From: Microbulbifer pacificus | Lineage (GTDB): Bacteria; Pseudomonadota; Gammaproteobacteria; Pseudomonadales; Cellvibrionaceae | DNA length: 64,000 nt | Reading direction: 5' to 3' | NCBI RefSeq assembly: GCF_033723955.1 | Contig: NZ_CP137555.1 | Location: 434,001 to 498,000 of the forward strand | Shown: piece by piece, positions 50,569 through 60,812 of the stretch | Numbering within the stretch: position 1 is the stretch's first letter | How the letters are laid out: every line of letters starts with the position of its first letter | Position numbers and translations under genes: made by a program | The notes under the pieces: model-generated | The model's database searches: none | The model's input: the letters and a program-made list of their open reading frames with translations, nothing else | Told to the model about the DNA's origin: nothing

Positions 50569-53500
50569 TCACTCTTCGCTCTCAGCATCAGAAGCAACTT
50601 CATCTGCGGTTTCCTCCGTCGATTTGCCACTCCGCGCTTTTGCTACCTTCGCGCTTTCCAAGCGTTTCTGCAACGAACAGTGGAGTTCCTCGAGCGCTTT
50701 GGCGCTATTGGTCCACCAATCTGTGGACCATACCCGGAAAAGGGTCCATCCGAGACCTTCGAGGACTGCCTGACGAATTTTGTCCCGCTCTCTCGCGTAT
50801 GCTGAGCTGTGATACATCGCGCCATCGCACTCGACACCCGCGAGATAGAGGCCAGGTTCATCCGGGTGCACAATGCCCAGATCGATTCGGTAAGCGGACA
50901 CGCCGATCTGTGGATGCACAATCCAGCCTTTGTCCTGCAGCCCTCTGGCCACGGCCACTTCGAACGGCGACTCAAAATCGCCCTTGGAGCCGTGTACCGC
51001 GGCGGCCAGCGCAGCAGGACCGCGCTCGGCGTATTCCAGAAAGTGCTTCAGGTCGGCAACCGCACGGGCCTTGGTGCGAGAGAGATCAATGCGCTCCGGC
51101 GCCATGGTGGCAAACACGACCATTTCCGAACGCGCGCGCGTCATCGCTACGTTCAGTCGACGCTCGCCGCCCGTGCGGTTAAGGGGACCAAAGTTCATGG
51201 TGATATGGTCCGTTTCATCGGGGCCGTAAGTGATACTGAACAGGATTACATCCCGCTCATCCCCCTGCACCGTCTCCAAGTTCTTGACGAATACCGGCTC
51301 CAGTGTTGCCTCCTCAGAGAAGGCCCATTCGATACTCGGATCTTCTGCACGGGCCTTGTCCAGCAGGTCCTCGATCAGCGTCTGCTGTTCCGTATTAAAC
51401 GTCACCACGCCGATGGACTGGTTGCGCACCATGACGTTCGGCGAGGTGAGGCGCCGCACTATCTCGGCAACAATGGCCTTGGCCTCTCCCTGGTTGTGGC
51501 GGGCCTTGCCGCGCGCATAGAAGCCCTCCGGACGGACCAGTGAGACACCCTTATCGGGGTGTACCGGTGCCGGGAAAGTTACCAGCGAGCTGTCGTAATA
51601 GCGGTTATTCGAGAAGGCAATCAAACTCTCGCGGCGCGAGCGGTAATGTAGATTGAGTACACGCTGGGGAATGCTGGCTCCAATTAGTTCATCCAGAATA
51701 CTTTCCAGATCACCTTCGGAGTCCTCTTCGCCATCGGGATCGTCGTCCGCTCGGGAGAAGAAATTGGTGGGAGGCATCTGCTTCGGGTCGCCGGCGATAA
51801 TCACCTGTTTACCACGTGCCAAGGACCCTACCGCATCCCAGACCGTGATCTGAGACGCTTCGTCAAAGATCACCACGTCAAACAGCGCCTGTCCTGCGGA
51901 TAAGTACTGGCTAATAGAAAGCGGCGACATCATTAAACACGGTGCCAGGGAGGTAATCACATCCGGAATTTCCTCCATCATCTGCCGCACCGGCTTGTGC
52001 CGCATTTTTTTCTGCAGCTCGTGGCGCAGGACGCCCCAAGAAGAACTGCGTTTGACGTCATCCGGATTGGGGATCTGCCCACCCAGCTTGGCGGCAATAT
52101 ATTGGGCGGTAAGCTTGCTGAACTGAGAGTCCAGTACTCTGAAGTTCTGGATCGCCGATTCGTGTTCCGGCGACGAGAAGGTGCGCAACACCTCATCCTC
52201 ACCGATCACCGCTGATGACCACCAGGCGCAATAGGCGGCCTCGAAAACCTCCGGTACTTCAGCGGGAGTCACATTGCCGCTTTCGATTGCAGATACCAGT
52301 GGCCCCAGCTGGCAGTCGAGAGCTTCGGAGCGCCGACGCACCCACGCACACCAGTCTTTAAGTGAGGCGTGATGATCCGTAATTTGCTGGCAAAGGGCAT
52401 CAAGGGCCGGGAGTGTCAGTGCATTACCAGGCGTAGCGGTATCCAGACCAGCGCCGATCAGAGCTTCGAATTTCTCCCTGATCGCATCGAAGCGCTTCAG
52501 AGTCTCGAGGAACTGCGTCACCGCTCGACCGACGGACGCCTCCGGTGCCAGCAGGTCATTGGCATCGTACATGAGCTTGCGAACGGCAGCGCGCAGAGTC
52601 CCGAGGGCCTCCGCATCCTCCGCCAATTTACCCACGGCGGTACGGGCGCGGGTGCCTAACAGCTTTAAGGATGCGATATCGCTCGGGTTCGAATCGTAGG
52701 AATTCCATTCGCGCAGCCCCTTTAACACGCTGTCGAGGCGGTCGATCTTGCCACCGGTGTCGCGCAACTGCTTGAGGACCGGAATATCGTTATCCGGATC
52801 TGGCTCCCCCAGAGCACCACTTGCGCGCATCAGCTTCAGTACCTTGCGCTTGGCAAAGAAGCTATTCGGCCACCAGGTCTCGTTGGCTGCACCCCACGCC
52901 TGCTCCAACGCATCGGCATCGAGCTTCTTCCAGGCGAGATCTTCGTAGCGGCAGCTCAGTTGGGACTGCTGCGCGATATAGGACTTCAATTGGGTGACGG
53001 CTTCTTCCAGTGCATCCAGGCGATCTGCCGCATCCGGTTCCAGCGCAAAGGCTGCCTGCTTACGGTAGGCGTCGAGTAGTACCTGTCCTAGCTCCGCTAC
53101 TGCGGTAAGTCCGGACAGATCTAGCTCACGGAGCCTCAGGCCGGTAGCCTTCTCCAGGGCCGCCAGACTGGTAGCAACCTGCTGCGCGCTGGCCTTGAGC
53201 AGGCCCGCGGCTTTCACCACGGTTTCCTGCCATTGCGGGCGCCAGTCGTGGTTGGCAATGATCTTGAGGGGGTGATCTGCGAGGTTACCTACCGCTCTGG
53301 CCTGTACACCCAGCAGTTCGGCCATTTCCCGTAGCTTCTGCAAATGCGCTTGGTCGTGGTAGTCCGCTATACGCCAGCTCAGTTTTACTTTCGCCGCCAA
53401 CGCTTCATCGCGCACCTTAACGCCGATGGCGTAGTGCGCGGTTAAGCCATTGCGCCGCGGTTTATGCAACGCATTGACGACCTGGTTCAGGCGGTCGCGC

Positions 53501-55854
53501 AGAGTTTTCAGGCGCTCCGCTTCCACCTGCCAGTTTTGCACGCCCGATTGGGAAAAGCTGTCCCAGGAGCTTCGCAGCTGCTCCAGTACGTCCGCTTTCT
53601 TGGCTTTATTGGAATGCAACTCCAGGCAGAACTGGCCCAGGCCGATATCTTTCAGGCGGCGGTGTACCACCTCCAGCGCCGCGGTTTTCTCGGAAACAAA
53701 CAGCACCCTTTTTCCGGTGCCGAGCATGTGCGCAATCAGGTTACTGATGGTCTGGCTCTTGCCGGTTCCCGGAGGGCCTATAATAACGAAATCTTTGCCG
53801 CGATCTGCGGTGGCAATGGCGGACATTTGCGAGGAATCCGCCGGCAGTGGTGTGAGCAGGTCTGCGGGTGTGTATTCGCGATCGATATCGCCCGGATCAA
53901 CAAAGCGGATATCGCTCTCGTAAGGCTCCCGAGGTGTATCGATCAGATGTTTCACCACCCGATTTTCCTTCAGGGCATCCGCCCGATCCACCAGGTCCTT
54001 CCACATCAAATACTTGGCAAAGGAGAAATGGCCGAGGGCGACCTCCTCGACCACTTCAAATCCCGGCACATCCTTGATGGCAAGGCGAACCCGATGCCAG
54101 ATTCCCGCCACATCAATACCACTGTGATCCTGTGGCAAGGCGCCATGCAACCCTTTGATATCAATGCCGAAATCTTTCTTCAGCAACTCCAGCAGCGTGG
54201 TATTGAACCTGGGCTCATCCTCGCTGGCGGTCATCTTGACGCCGCTACGTACGGACTTGCGCTCTAGCGATACCGGTAACAAGATCAGCGGCGCACGGTA
54301 GCGGCTGTCGCCCTTATCCTGTGGCTTCCATAACAGAAAACCGATAGCAAGGAACAGTGTGTTGGAGCCACCCTCCTTCAGAGAAGTTTGAGCTTTGCGG
54401 TAGATTTCTACCGCGCGCTTTTCCAGTTCTTCACGGGTCAACTCGACCAGCAGCTGCTTCTTGGCAAGCGCGTCCCGAGCATACTCCTGCTTCAGCTCGT
54501 GGCCAGTGCGCTGGCGAAAGAGGTCCTCATCCTGATCCTCGGCCTGCAGTTTCGGAAAGGGTGCTACCGAAATGCGCGCACCGGTAGCCAGCACGTCCTC
54601 TAACGCACCCGGGTCATCGCACACAAACGTCAGGCTCGTTTTGCCCGGTTTGTGATTGAGTAGAGGATTGCGCGCAGAGAGATCCAGCAGCTTGCGCTGC
54701 CAGCGCTCAAGACGACCACCTGGGGAATTATCAGCAACGTCCGCAGTTTCCACAGACGTATAACTCGGCAGCGCCGGCGCGTCCTCCAGCCCCGGCTCGA
54801 TAATCTCAATTGCGCCTTCAACTACGACGGTACTGGGCGGTGCCTTGAGACTAATGGGGTTGATGCAGTGGGCCCTTGCACGGCGAATATCCACCGCCGC
54901 GATAAACTCGCGCTCCTTCTCCAGCGCCACAGCGTCAGCCCCCTGCTGTACCGCTTTGGAAAAAGGTACCGCCGGATGTGAGGTTACGGTCGTGGTTTCA
55001 ATCAGAATTAGCTCTTTAAGTGGAAGGCGCTGGCGCAGTACTTCCCCCTCTGTCACCACGACACTGGACAGATTGTCGGGCTCCAACCAAAGCCCGACCA
55101 GCGCGTGCCCTTCGGTTATTACCACCAGCGGGTTGAGACCTGCCTGCTCGAACGCTGCGGCGAACAGCAACGTGGAATCCAGACAGGTGGCGAGCTTTCC
55201 AGCTTCAATCAGCCCGGGAAGCCGAATCTTCTGACCATTGCGCTCAAAACTGGAAGGCGGCAACGCGTAGCCCAACTGCAACTTGACGATGGATGAGTAA
55301 ATGGCGGATGCCATCAGCCAGACCCGCTCACGGTTCCCGGCTTCGTAGCCGTTGATGGCATCAGGCTTGCCGGCTTTTCTCAATATCTGGCTCGCCTGCC
55401 CCAGCACGCGGTCTACCGCCGGATCATTCGGCGTACTGAATGCTGCCAGCAACTCCGGCATAAATTCAGCGCCGCCCCACTCGTTACAGGCGAGCAACTC
55501 TACCGTAGTACCCTGCTCTGCCAACACGTGTCCGCCCTGGCAGACCCGAACGCTCACCTTACCCCGCATGGATTCCGTCAGTCCGAACAGGAAGCCGCCA
55601 TCAAGCTCCAGATCGCGGTCTTTGATCACCAGCTCACCACCAGCTGAAAGTCGGTCCACGGTCCAAGTCTTCGGCTTCAGGAAGGCAGGAGAGGCTTCCA
55701 GCGTAACCGACAGATCCGACAGATCCAGTTCATTGTCCAGATTCTCGATCTTAAGCCCGCGCAGTACCGCGAATGCGCTTTGGTGGCAGGCGAAATTGAT
55801 TTTTTTGACAAAATCGAATTGAAGTTTCGCTGGCGCCGGTTGCTCAACTGGCAT
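50569..55854 (-). CDS. DUF4011-superfamily I helicase-Vsr nuclease giant protein
   Basis: 1761 residues from ATG 55854, which follows AAGGAAGG. N-terminal beta-rich region (1-400); a DUF4011 block (LERWQRKLLDLSARNPLLNH); SF1 helicase with Walker A GPPGTGKSQTISNLI (about 690), DEASQITVWDAVGSLARGK (about 1326), GDPKQMPPTNFF; helicase C motifs QGDERDVILFSITYG and GERRLNVAMTRAR; then an MTES_1575/Vsr-like nuclease (about 1635-1735) with RIDLGIV, GVECDGAMYHSS and RVWSTDWW. This architecture has been reported as a single-gene defence system (Hhe, as I recall). It should cut or unwind phage DNA in the cytosol. Confidence 0.9.
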   Translation of the reverse strand: MPVEQPAPAKLQFDFVKKINFACHQSAFAVLRGLKIENLDNELDLSDLSVTLEASPAFLKPKTWTVDRLSAGGELVIKDRDLELDGGFLFGLTESMRGKVSVRVCQGGHVLAEQGTTVELLACNEWGGAEFMPELLAAFSTPNDPAVDRVLGQASQILRKAGKPDAINGYEAGNRERVWLMASAIYSSIVKLQLGYALPPSSFERNGQKIRLPGLIEAGKLATCLDSTLLFAAAFEQAGLNPLVVITEGHALVGLWLEPDNLSSVVVTEGEVLRQRLPLKELILIETTTVTSHPAVPFSKAVQQGADAVALEKEREFIAAVDIRRARAHCINPISLKAPPSTVVVEGAIEIIEPGLEDAPALPSYTSVETADVADNSPGGRLERWQRKLLDLSARNPLLNHKPGKTSLTFVCDDPGALEDVLATGARISVAPFPKLQAEDQDEDLFRQRTGHELKQEYARDALAKKQLLVELTREELEKRAVEIYRKAQTSLKEGGSNTLFLAIGFLLWKPQDKGDSRYRAPLILLPVSLERKSVRSGVKMTASEDEPRFNTTLLELLKKDFGIDIKGLHGALPQDHSGIDVAGIWHRVRLAIKDVPGFEVVEEVALGHFSFAKYLMWKDLVDRADALKENRVVKHLIDTPREPYESDIRFVDPGDIDREYTPADLLTPLPADSSQMSAIATADRGKDFVIIGPPGTGKSQTISNLIAHMLGTGKRVLFVSEKTAALEVVHRRLKDIGLGQFCLELHSNKAKKADVLEQLRSSWDSFSQSGVQNWQVEAERLKTLRDRLNQVVNALHKPRRNGLTAHYAIGVKVRDEALAAKVKLSWRIADYHDQAHLQKLREMAELLGVQARAVGNLADHPLKIIANHDWRPQWQETVVKAAGLLKASAQQVATSLAALEKATGLRLRELDLSGLTAVAELGQVLLDAYRKQAAFALEPDAADRLDALEEAVTQLKSYIAQQSQLSCRYEDLAWKKLDADALEQAWGAANETWWPNSFFAKRKVLKLMRASGALGEPDPDNDIPVLKQLRDTGGKIDRLDSVLKGLREWNSYDSNPSDIASLKLLGTRARTAVGKLAEDAEALGTLRAAVRKLMYDANDLLAPEASVGRAVTQFLETLKRFDAIREKFEALIGAGLDTATPGNALTLPALDALCQQITDHHASLKDWCAWVRRRSEALDCQLGPLVSAIESGNVTPAEVPEVFEAAYCAWWSSAVIGEDEVLRTFSSPEHESAIQNFRVLDSQFSKLTAQYIAAKLGGQIPNPDDVKRSSSWGVLRHELQKKMRHKPVRQMMEEIPDVITSLAPCLMMSPLSISQYLSAGQALFDVVIFDEASQITVWDAVGSLARGKQVIIAGDPKQMPPTNFFSRADDDPDGEEDSEGDLESILDELIGASIPQRVLNLHYRSRRESLIAFSNNRYYDSSLVTFPAPVHPDKGVSLVRPEGFYARGKARHNQGEAKAIVAEIVRRLTSPNVMVRNQSIGVVTFNTEQQTLIEDLLDKARAEDPSIEWAFSEEATLEPVFVKNLETVQGDERDVILFSITYGPDETDHITMNFGPLNRTGGERRLNVAMTRARSEMVVFATMAPERIDLSRTKARAVADLKHFLEYAERGPAALAAAVHGSKGDFESPFEVAVARGLQDKGWIVHPQIGVSAYRIDLGIVHPDEPGLYLAGVECDGAMYHSSAYARERDKIRQAVLEGLGWTLFRVWSTDWWTNSAKALEELHCSLQKRLESAKVAKARSGKSTEETADEVASDAESEE

Positions 55855-55969
55855 AATTTGCCTTCCTTTATTTTTTCTAAGCGATATATAACGCGTTTGC
55901 CACAAATACAGCGCCTTCAATCGCAAAATTTAGTCTGTGCTTAAGTCGTGACTATCGAGATCCCTAAGT

Positions 55970-57184
55970 TCACAAGCGGAATATCAGCTTGAAAATAGCA
56001 TGCAGGACATTCAGTGGAACGCGAATAATACTCAACAAGAAGTCCCACACATAAGGAAGCCGCTGCAGAAAAACCTCTAGAGTAGTTTCCGCTCCGGTTA
56101 CTACCGCCTCGAACCAAGAATCCAAGTGATAGGTTAAGTCATCTGTCGCTTTCGGATTGTTTTGCTCCAAAACCTGCCCCATTCGCACCAAGCCATGCAT
56201 TACGGGAATAAAACCAATGGTTCCTGCCGCAATGGACACTCCGGTCTCAAGGGCGTCAGCTACATCCAAAATATCCCCACCCAATGCACTCTCGGTGGTT
56301 TCATCCAAATGTTCATTAGAGATCCCTGAATCTATGGTGTCAGTCTGAGCGGCCACCTCATGGGTGGAAATTACCGGAATATCTGGGTTCACGGAATCGA
56401 CATAGTCAGCGCTATCGGTTGCCTTGAGCTGGTATTCAATACCGTCAATGGTGATATCGGTTTCCGGGTGATTAAAATCGGCATGCAATACACCGCCGCT
56501 TTCCTGTGCAACCAGCTGCTCGAAATAGGCCCCCTTAACCAGATTGACCATACCCGTCATCGCAGCGGGATCAGACAGTCCGAGCATGACCATATCCCAC
56601 CAAATCTCAGTATCTGACTCATTCACATACGCCGGGTTGACTCTGCGAAAGGCGTCATAGACACCACCAGCCTGATACGCATTGACCGCGGCCTGCACAC
56701 CAAATCCCATCAGGAAGGCAAGCAGCGAAAATCTGGCCAGCTTTTTTCCTTCCACCTCGATTTCGAGTTCGCGTCGGATCTCCCGTGAGTAGCAGATGAC
56801 TTCCTTGTCAAGTAATCCCCGCCTTTTGGATACCATCATCTTTTTTTGTTGGAGCCGCTCAACAAAACCCCCAATATCCTTGATTCCGGTGACCGCCTGC
56901 AGTGCAGATTTCAGTTTCTTGAGTTCGGCTACGCGTTTCTGCAGCACGCTTTCATCTTGAGCCCTGAAGAACAGGTAAAGCATATTGCCAAGCTTTTCCC
57001 CTTTCCGAAGCTCTTCTAGCCTTCTGAGCCGTCTATCCAAGGTAGTTTCTGCCTCTTCCAGACTGGCATTTACACGCACCAGTTGCCGAATACGTTTAGA
57101 CTCGAGTAATGCATCAATGCGCTGCAATGACTCTTGCGCCAATTCCTTGTTTATCTGTTTCAGGCCGTCTCTTTTGAAAAGCAC
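55970..57184 (-). CDS. Coiled-coil membrane protein with a QxK nuclease-like core
   Basis: 404 residues from GTG 57184, preceded by GGGAGGGGAAGG; a longer frame exists but would overlap the upstream gene. Residues 10-145 are coiled coil; 150-172 (ARFSLLAFLMGFGVQAAVNA) form a transmembrane helix. Residues 218-255 read KGAYFEQLVAQESGG then ETDITIDGIEYQLKATDSAD: E222, D243 and QLK 252-254 form an E-D-QxK pattern of restriction-endonuclease-like folds. The C-terminal part is hydrophobic again (FLQRLPYVWDFLLSIIRVPL). No family is recognised. Confidence 0.7.
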   Translation of the reverse strand: MLFKRDGLKQINKELAQESLQRIDALLESKRIRQLVRVNASLEEAETTLDRRLRRLEELRKGEKLGNMLYLFFRAQDESVLQKRVAELKKLKSALQAVTGIKDIGGFVERLQQKKMMVSKRRGLLDKEVICYSREIRRELEIEVEGKKLARFSLLAFLMGFGVQAAVNAYQAGGVYDAFRRVNPAYVNESDTEIWWDMVMLGLSDPAAMTGMVNLVKGAYFEQLVAQESGGVLHADFNHPETDITIDGIEYQLKATDSADYVDSVNPDIPVISTHEVAAQTDTIDSGISNEHLDETTESALGGDILDVADALETGVSIAAGTIGFIPVMHGLVRMGQVLEQNNPKATDDLTYHLDSWFEAVVTGAETTLEVFLQRLPYVWDFLLSIIRVPLNVLHAIFKLIFRL

Positions 57185-57269
57185 CCCTTCCCCTCCCGAC
57201 CTGCCTCGTTTTAGAGGCCTTTTATATGCTTTATAAGCTATGAAACAGTCTTTAGCTGAAACCCTAAAT

Positions 57270-58136
57270 TCATGAATAGTTTCCCGGTGCGATACACCAC
57301 ATGAAGGACTGAATATCAATCATGTCACGCGGCTCAAGCGCCTCAAGGTTTGAAGCGAGATACCGGGAGAAATTCAATATGGACTTGTAGGTCAGCCAGT
57401 TCAGCTCGGGTTTATAGTTGATCTCAAATGCCGACAACTCCGAAGCGTGCTTGGCAATAGTGGGCTTGACGAACATATGTGTGTCCGGGTGCGCGAAGAA
57501 CAGGAAATAGGTCATCGTGGTCCACTTCGCCGCATTGAGATGTTCGAGTACACGTGCAAATGCAGTAAACCGTGGCTCCAGCTCGCCTTCGCCGTACAGC
57601 AAGTCGTAAAGTCCCAAGCTGAAACGCTTCTGGTTGTCGGACTCCAGCAGGCCACCTTTCAGGGCCATTTTCTCGTTGGGAAAGATCAGGTTGGTGGCAT
57701 TGCATAGCCGGAGCGCACGCCGACTGATCTCATCGAAGCGCTCCTCGGCCAAGAGCTGTCCGAAAACGTCCTTACCGAGCTCCTCAACAAATAGCCGATG
57801 GGCTTTGTCCTTGTAGTCCCGCTCATGCGCACGGTACTTATCGCCATAGAAGCCCTCAGGAAATTCAGCTTTGAAGAACTCCACTGACTCCTCCAGGCTA
57901 TGATATTTGATCACCTCCCCTGCCTTGGGGAGCTTCAGGTTATCGAGCACCATGTGCGCGGCTTCTAGGCCAGTGACTTTCTCCAATCCCACATGGTTGA
58001 GTGAAATCAGCTTCTCGCCGGCGCCTACGAAAAATACGCGCACCCGATCGCCGCCTGCTGTATCTTCCAACACTTCACCGACACCCCATCCAAGCATCTT
58101 TGGGTTGCGAACCCGATCACCCTTATTGAATTCCAT
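57270..58136 (-). CDS. Protein with an N-terminal DUF3553-like domain
   Basis: 288 residues. The first 55 residues (FNKGDRVRNPKMLGWGVGEV then RVRVFFVGAGEKLISL) match the small beta-barrel DUF3553 domain also found at the end of UvrD-like helicases. The remainder is helical, ends FMWCIAPGNYS and is not recognised. It starts a minus-strand unit with the QxK membrane protein 85 bases downstream, and may bind DNA or another protein (inference). Confidence 0.75.
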   Translation of the reverse strand: MEFNKGDRVRNPKMLGWGVGEVLEDTAGGDRVRVFFVGAGEKLISLNHVGLEKVTGLEAAHMVLDNLKLPKAGEVIKYHSLEESVEFFKAEFPEGFYGDKYRAHERDYKDKAHRLFVEELGKDVFGQLLAEERFDEISRRALRLCNATNLIFPNEKMALKGGLLESDNQKRFSLGLYDLLYGEGELEPRFTAFARVLEHLNAAKWTTMTYFLFFAHPDTHMFVKPTIAKHASELSAFEINYKPELNWLTYKSILNFSRYLASNLEALEPRDMIDIQSFMWCIAPGNYS

Positions 58137-58265
58137 TCCTCTACCCTTCTTCGACTAGGGAGGCCAAGCCCACGACTAGTCCATTGTCATGCTATTGACC
58201 GAACACCAAAATATAACCAACAACTTATGCTTCTGGCGGCCACTCATTTATCAAAATTTCAAGTT

Positions 58266-59693
58266 TCAACCGGCCACATTTAAGCGCTGGACAAGCTCAA
58301 CTCGTTCATAGACCCGATTCAATAGCCTTCCAGATTCCCACGGATCCTCTCTAGCTGCAATTTCACGCATCCATTCAAGTGAATCATATCGACTATCGCT
58401 TTTGTCGAATTTATCTCTCTTATCACACCAAAACTGAAATATTTCAGACCTATCTTCTTTTCGGGTTAAAGAACCCAGCGTTACACCGGCTATAACGGGC
58501 AACGCATCTGGAACATCTCGCTTGCGAATATTTTCATCAATTAGAAAATTGATCACTTCATTAATTCGCAATGGTTCGTGGACAAGTAGAGAAAAGTGTT
58601 CCGAACTATACTCTCGCAAGAAGAGCATGACTGTTAAGATTTGAGGATCTAAAGATTCATCTGTTTGAATTGCGCGCAGTATCAACCGAAAACGCAGAAT
58701 TAACTGATTAACATCTCGCAACTGACAATTAAACCGCTCAGAAAGCCAGCAAAATCCCTTTACGACCCAATCAAATTCTTGCTTTGCAGATTCGCTGTTC
58801 CTGGTTCGCCCAAGAATATCTTCTTGCTCAAACCTAGACGTTATGTATGCCCCCATATCGGGAATTTTTAGTGCATAGTCAAGATCTATAAACCGCTTTA
58901 GGTAACTTTCACCATCAAATTTCGGACCATATACACCCTGTAAACTACTACCCAGTTGAGCTCTATTTATTGCAAGCACAAAAACCACTCGCTCTACATC
59001 AAATAGGTGCTTGATCCGCTCCAACACCTCGAGTGCATAGCTCGGACGACAACGGTCCAGCTCGTCAACAAAAATGAGTAAGTTATTCTGCCCTGTAGGC
59101 AGCGCATTCAGGGCTGAAGCAAGTAGCTCTTTAAATTTAGCGAGGGTGTTTTTTTTGCTTTTGAAAGAATCAACAATATTGCCAGTCGCCTCGCCTGCAG
59201 CAGATGCAAAGGCTCCTTCAACACTCTTCTCGAGGTCCAGAACACCAAATGTCCCGGCTTTAACTGCAGCCACCGCTCCCGCTTTAAGCAATCCCGGTGC
59301 AAGGGTTTTTACCTTTTCCCAAGCCTCAGCCACAGGACCCTCACCCCTTAACTCTGAGAGCCAATCATCCAGCACTGAGAGAAGTGGTAACAGTGGGTCC
59401 TCGCAAAAATCGCTCTCCCAGGCATTGAGGTTCAGAGAGACGTAGCCTTGGGATTTCAGGTACTCACCCCATAGCTCAATGAACGTTGTTTTTCCGGCGC
59501 CCCACGGAGCCTCGATTCCAAACGCCAACGGTGCTTTCGCATTCAATAAAACAGGAGTGAGGTTCTCAATCTCGTTTTTTCGACCTAGCTTGTCATTAGG
59601 GCTAGGTCAAACACCCTCTTCCACGGTAAAGCTCGGCAACCGCAATTCAATTTCTTGACGAGGTACCGTATTGGCTTCCACTTCTTGTGACAT
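58266..59693 (-). pseudogene. KAP family P-loop NTPase interrupted by one TGA
   Basis: An ATG at 59693 with AAGGGG upstream starts a frame that meets TGA at codon 29 (59607-59609). The same frame continues without a shift into a KAP NTPase: KLGRKNEIENLTPVLL, Walker A GIEAPWGAGKTTFIE, Walker B LLIFVDELDRCRPSYALEVL and a long helical C-terminal part. KAP ATPases are membrane-linked STAND-like signalling or defence proteins. Apart from the TGA the gene is intact (about 475 codons); a TTG after the stop could allow a 426-residue product lacking the N terminus. Begins ten bases after hsdS. Confidence 0.8.
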
Positions 59694-59702
59694 ACGACCC
59701 CT

Positions 59703-60812
59703 TTATAGCTGACCCGAGAAAGCTCTTTGACTTATTGCTGAGGTCAAATCTGTATCATCGCTTTCATTTCTAATAGTAAACATTCTACGTATATTCTTAA
59801 GCACCGAAACGAAGCGCCTTTGAAGATCAAGAGGTGGAACCGGAACCGCTGCCTGATTCAATGAACCTACGTTGAGATGTTGCTGTATCTGCCCTCTCCC
59901 TTCTGCCATAACCAACCGTTTTCCAGCTCCAGAGTTTAAAAAATAGGCAAAGTAGTCTGGATCAATGAAGCTTCCATCAGGTCTAAGTATCAAAACATCA
60001 ATTGCATTCACACCATCCAAATCTTGCGGCACAACAGCTGCCTTTCCTGGCTGACCTGAACGTACTATCACAATATCTCCGGCGAAAACCCTCGATTTCG
60101 CGAGGCGTTGTTCGTTATCTTCTTTGGAAAAAAAGACAAAATTATTTTTATCGATTCCTGAACTTTTAATATTCAGTGATCTAATTGCAGGAATCCCATG
60201 CTCCACATAATAGGAAGCTGGCTTGATTACCAATCCCACGGTTATCTGCCGGCTGATTTCAGAGCATTGCTTTTTCCTCCACCCCTTCGGATTCGTCACC
60301 GGATCACCAAACATATCCAGAAACACCGCACGCAGGAATTCGTCGGCGAGGGCGATGGCTTGTTGGCGTTTGCGGCGGATGGCGTCGGCCTTGTCGAGGA
60401 TGGCGGCGATGCGTTGTTGTTCTTTTAGGGGGGGCAGTGGAACCGTTACCTTAGTGAGTCCCTGACCAGTAATCTGAGGCTGTGCAGACCCAGAGATTAC
60501 GTCATTAAATCCACGCTTTTTGAAGAAGTAGTAAAGATACTTGATATCTACCCTTGATAAATCCAAGTCATCCAGAGCCATGGCGTTACCATTGATGTAT
60601 GACTTAGGCTCTGAAATATGTACATTGCCGCAGGTTGCACCGCGGCAAGTAATCATTAATGTTGGGCTTTCGTGAGTAAACTCTGAAAAAAACCCGATTT
60701 TTCCGTTAGCACCATAGACTGGATAGCCGTCTTCGAGCAGCGCCGACGCCGCGATTGTCTTCCACTGCTTAGGTCGACAAATTTCGTTCAATTTGACTAT
60801 AGGATGATTCAC
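59703..60812 (-). CDS. hsdS: Type I restriction-modification specificity subunit HsdS
   Basis: 369 residues with two target-recognition domains separated by the conserved central helix (VPLPPLKEQQRIAAILDKADAIRRKRQQAI). Each half ends in a PLPPL or PVPPLD motif. It picks the two-part DNA sequence for the M2S complex. Its ATG overlaps the hsdM stop by four bases. The gene is AT-rich in its recognition domains, as is usual, and joins the interrupted KAP gene downstream. Confidence 0.94.
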   Translation of the reverse strand: MNHPIVKLNEICRPKQWKTIAASALLEDGYPVYGANGKIGFFSEFTHESPTLMITCRGATCGNVHISEPKSYINGNAMALDDLDLSRVDIKYLYYFFKKRGFNDVISGSAQPQITGQGLTKVTVPLPPLKEQQRIAAILDKADAIRRKRQQAIALADEFLRAVFLDMFGDPVTNPKGWRKKQCSEISRQITVGLVIKPASYYVEHGIPAIRSLNIKSSGIDKNNFVFFSKEDNEQRLAKSRVFAGDIVIVRSGQPGKAAVVPQDLDGVNAIDVLILRPDGSFIDPDYFAYFLNSGAGKRLVMAEGRGQIQQHLNVGSLNQAAVPVPPLDLQRRFVSVLKNIRRMFTIRNESDDTDLTSAISQRAFSGQL

